NCBI GenBank assembly: GCA_030672885.1
Contig: DAOVFN010000022.1
Coordinates: 1-8,388, forward strand
Length of the DNA: 8,388 nucleotides
Direction of reading: 5' to 3'
DNA from: Candidatus Aenigmatarchaeota archaeon
GTDB taxonomy: Archaea; Aenigmatarchaeota; Aenigmatarchaeia; QMZP01
The translations under genes were made by a program, and so were the position numbers. Below, piece by piece: positions 6,482 through 8,388 of the stretch (within the stretch, counting starts at the first letter, position 1; each line of letters opens with the position of its first letter). Under the pieces are notes generated by a model. The model was not told the origin of the DNA. It saw nothing but the letters and a program-made list of their open reading frames with translations, and did not search any database.

Positions 6482-7258
6482 ATGAAAAAACTTATTATAT
6501 CGGCAGCATTGCTGTTATTTATGGCAGCGCTGGCTGCACCTGCTTATTGCTTAATCTCACTAGCAGCACCGCCAACGATCCCTCCCAGCACAGACACTGA
6601 AACCTATTGGCAAGCAGCCGAAAGGGGTGACTATGAGAAGGCAATAAGGCTTCTCACACGGGCAGTTAAGTCAGGCAAATTATCAGGAGACGACCTGGAT
6701 TATGCTTACATGGACCTGGCATCACTTTACAATAACTGCGGGGTCGTGCAGACAAAGAGGGGCAACCACAGCATGGCCATCAGCAACTACACCAGGGCCA
6801 TAGAGATCGAGCCACGTTACACCAATGCCTACAACAACCGCGGCGTTGCCTGGATGTGCAAGGGCGGCTACATAAGAGCGATGATAGACTTCGCCAACGT
6901 CATAGCGATTAATCCACGTTACGCCAATGCCTACAATAACCTGTCCATGCTCCTGTCCATCTGCCCTGACAGCACATACAGGGACGGCAAGTTCGCAATT
7001 ACGCTTGCCAATATGGCACTGAAGCTTGAGGGAGAGACACCCGTTTTTCTCAGCACCCTGGCTGCAGCCTATGCTGAGGCAGGGATGTTCCAGAAGGCCA
7101 TAGAGGCCCAGGAAAGGGCCATGGAACTCCTCAAGGAACAGGGTGGTGATGATAGCATACTGGCGGATTTCGAGAGATACCTATTGTCTTACAAAGCAGG
7201 AAACCCCCGGCGGGCGGAACAAATGAATTTTGATATTGACAATAACAAAAATAAATGA
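6482..7258 (+). CDS. Exported TPR-repeat protein with CPDxxYRDG module
   Basis: The 258-residue protein begins with a Sec-type signal: MKK, a hydrophobic core at about residues 4-20, then Ala-Pro-Ala-Tyr-Cys. Cys23 is not in a proper lipobox, so the mature protein is probably soluble outside the membrane. A Pro/Thr-rich linker (about 29-40) leads into TPR-like helical pairs at about 42-75, 81-114 and 115-148. The last includes AYNNRGVAWMCKGGYIRAMIDFANVI-type spacing and ends in INPRYANAYNN. Next comes LLSxCPDxxYRDGK (157-170), then a final TPR (about 186-219, LSTLAAAYAEAGMFQKAIEAQERAM). The tail AGNPRR resembles the usual end of bacterial TPR proteins of this type. TPRs form protein-binding scaffolds; no enzymatic motif is visible, and the partner is unknown. 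It is followed 13 bp later by a related lipoprotein gene, probably co-transcribed. Internal TPR matches make the class secure, but the function is open. Confidence 0.85.
   Translation: MKKLIISAALLLFMAALAAPAYCLISLAAPPTIPPSTDTETYWQAAERGDYEKAIRLLTRAVKSGKLSGDDLDYAYMDLASLYNNCGVVQTKRGNHSMAISNYTRAIEIEPRYTNAYNNRGVAWMCKGGYIRAMIDFANVIAINPRYANAYNNLSMLLSICPDSTYRDGKFAITLANMALKLEGETPVFLSTLAAAYAEAGMFQKAIEAQERAMELLKEQGGDDSILADFERYLLSYKAGNPRRAEQMNFDIDNNKNK
6938..7072 (+). repeat. Diverged copy of the CPDxxYRDG module (copy in first TPR gene)
   Basis: These 45 codons align with the two 44-codon copies in the next gene, sharing the pattern LSxLLSxCPDxxYRDG followed by TPxxLxxLAxAY and short identical DNA words such as TACAGGGACGGCA. 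It carries one extra codon and is clearly more diverged than the two downstream copies are from each other. Confidence 0.6.
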
Positions 7259-7265
7259 AAGGAGA
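7258..7265 (+). promoter_or_regulatory. Shine-Dalgarno of the TPR lipoprotein gene
   Basis: AAAGGAGA overlaps the TGA stop of the preceding gene by one base, and its GGAG lies seven bases before the ATG at 7272. It supports this start, the tight coupling of the two genes and an SD-led translation style. Confidence 0.75.
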
Positions 7266-7271
7266 AACAAA

Positions 7272-8388
7272 ATGAAAAACAGGAATTTATCACTGATTTT
7301 AGCGTCACTTTTCTTGCTGTTCCTTGGAGCGTGCGTGCATCCGTTCCAGGGTCCAGGCACTACGGAGTTAATAACCCAAGAGTCTGACTTCAAGGCTGGA
7401 CTGGCGGCAGCCAAAGAAGGCAACCATGAAGAGGCGATGCGCCTCATTACCAATGCCATGTGTTATGAGGAGCTTTCATATGAAGAGTGGGTGACTGCGT
7501 ATTACACCCGCGGAGTTTCCCTGAACGCCATGGGCCAGTGGAGCAAGGCAGTCGATGAGTTTAACGAAACCATCAGGCTTAACCCGGCGCATGTGGACGT
7601 CTACAATGACCTGTCCACGCTCCTGTCCACCTGCCCTGACATCGGATACAGGGACGGCATGCGCGCACTGGAACTCGCCAAGACAGGGCTGGGATTCAAA
7701 GAGACCCCCCAGCTTCTGGAGGCCCTGGCCAATGCGTATGCCGAAGCGGGGGTATGGGCATACCGGAATGGTGACCACGCCAATGCCATAAAGATTGCCA
7801 CAGAAGCAATCAGCTGCGGCAAGCTCTCGACCAAGAACCTGGCGATTGCATATCACAACAGGGGAATCTTCCAGAGAGACTTGGAGCGCCATGACAATGC
7901 CATCAGCGACTTCACCAATACCATAAAGTTCATCACAATCGGCAAGCACTCGAAAAAGATTCTGGCAATTACCTACCGCAACCGCGGACTCTCCCTGAAC
8001 GCCACGAACCAATATGGCAGGGCAATCAGTGATTTCAGGAAGGCGATTGAACTCAGTCCGGGATATGTGAACGTCTACAGTGACCTGTCCACTCTCCTGT
8101 CCACCTGCCCTGACATCAGATACAGGGACGGCATGCGTGCACTGGAACTCGCCAAGACAGGCCTGGGATTCAAAAAGACCCCCCAGCTTCTGGAAGCCCT
8201 GGCCAATGCGTATAGGGAGACCTGGAACGTGGCATCCAGAAAAAGCGATCATGAAAGGGTCATGAACCTCACCACCGAGGCCATCGTTTCTGGCAGGCTC
8301 TCGGTGTCTGACATCTCGGTTGCCTACTACATGCGTGGAAACTCCCACAAAACAATGGAGAACTACGGCAATGCGATAGGGGACTACG
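7272..8388 (+). CDS. TPR-repeat lipoprotein with duplicated CPDxxYRDG module (3'-partial)
   Basis: The frame is open from the ATG to the end of the window (372 codons seen, no stop). The N-terminus is a lipoprotein signal: MKNR, a hydrophobic core, and the lipobox Leu18-Gly-Ala-Cys21. After cleavage Cys21 would be lipidated and anchor the protein outside the membrane. Two related blocks follow, 158 residues apart. Each has a TPR pair (about 76-109 and 234-267), then YxDLSTLLSTCPDxxYRDGMRALELAKTG-type sequence (111-139 and 269-297) and a TPR-like LLEALANAY helix. Further TPR-like stretches start at about 40, 160, 190 and 315; the pattern DHANAIKIATEAISCGKLS is echoed by DHERVMNLTTEAIVSGRLS. 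No catalytic motif is visible. It sits 13 bp behind a related exported TPR protein, so both may act in one envelope-associated complex. The true length and any C-terminal domain lie beyond the window. Confidence 0.85.
   Translation, partial: MKNRNLSLILASLFLLFLGACVHPFQGPGTTELITQESDFKAGLAAAKEGNHEEAMRLITNAMCYEELSYEEWVTAYYTRGVSLNAMGQWSKAVDEFNETIRLNPAHVDVYNDLSTLLSTCPDIGYRDGMRALELAKTGLGFKETPQLLEALANAYAEAGVWAYRNGDHANAIKIATEAISCGKLSTKNLAIAYHNRGIFQRDLERHDNAISDFTNTIKFITIGKHSKKILAITYRNRGLSLNATNQYGRAISDFRKAIELSPGYVNVYSDLSTLLSTCPDIRYRDGMRALELAKTGLGFKKTPQLLEALANAYRETWNVASRKSDHERVMNLTTEAIVSGRLSVSDISVAYYMRGNSHKTMENYGNAIGDY
7608..7739 (+). repeat. 132-bp internal direct repeat, copy 1
   Basis: This 44-codon segment encodes DLSTLLSTCPDIGYRDG followed by an alpha-helical stretch ending in LANAY. 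It matches copy 2 (8082-8213) at 126 of 132 positions, with no gaps. Of the six differences, four are synonymous and two change residues (Gly to Arg, Glu to Lys). Confidence 0.9.
8082..8213 (+). repeat. 132-bp internal direct repeat, copy 2
   Basis: Second copy, exactly 474 bp (158 codons) after the first and in the same frame. Sequence on either side of both copies can still be aligned at the protein level but is much more diverged, so the near-identity is confined to this core. Confidence 0.9.

Noticed and set aside
7476..8348. Long open frame of 290 codons on the minus strand
   Set aside because: It is antisense to the TPR lipoprotein gene, its repeats mirror that gene's repeats, it has no ribosome-binding site, and the plus-strand product has a signal peptide and recognisable TPRs.

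Overview
The window looks archaeal. Its best-conserved proteins are an archaeal/eukaryal-type isoleucyl-tRNA synthetase, a stand-alone Kae1 (t6A synthesis) of archaeal type, an amidophosphoribosyltransferase (PurF) and a CDP-alcohol phosphatidyltransferase. The starts of kae1 and of the phosphatidyltransferase lie about 25-27 nt downstream of TATA-like boxes and have no Shine-Dalgarno sequence. That is the geometry of leaderless archaeal transcripts. I cannot name the lineage from this sequence alone.

Layout. (1) 6-203, plus strand: a small C4 zinc-ribbon ORF at the window edge, which may begin upstream. (2) 115-492, minus strand: a CDP-alcohol phosphatidyltransferase with an intact active-site motif. 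It stops about one third short of the usual family length, inside the zinc-ribbon ORF. (3) 531-3395, minus: ileS. (4) 3562-5043, minus: purF, starting at an internal Met that puts the nucleophile at Cys7. The transcription order is purF, ileS, phosphatidyltransferase, with promoter-like boxes before each, so a single operon is not required. (5) 5044-5147: a 104-bp divergent promoter region with one TATA box per direction and a short perfect inverted repeat. (6) 5148-6122, plus: kae1. (7) 6123-6481: a 359-bp non-coding stretch with an AT-rich promoter-like block and three hairpins, the last touching a strong Shine-Dalgarno sequence. (8) 6482-7258 and 7272-8388 (runs off the window), plus: two exported TPR-repeat proteins, 13 bp apart, the second with a lipobox.

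The left three quarters is housekeeping: translation fidelity (ileS, kae1), purine synthesis (purF) and lipid head-group chemistry. The right quarter is different. Its proteins are exported, its ribosome-binding sites are strong, its 5' leader seems long and structured, and its protein architecture (TPR plus a CPDxxYRDG module) is one I associate mainly with bacteria. The second TPR gene contains two copies of a 132-bp segment, 474 bp apart, that are 126/132 identical while their flanks have diverged, which points to recent sequence homogenisation. The TPR pair with its leader is the most interesting part of the window. Horizontal acquisition is the simplest explanation, but assembly chimerism cannot be excluded from the sequence alone. 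I see no complete tRNA, rRNA, CRISPR array, transposase or phage gene.
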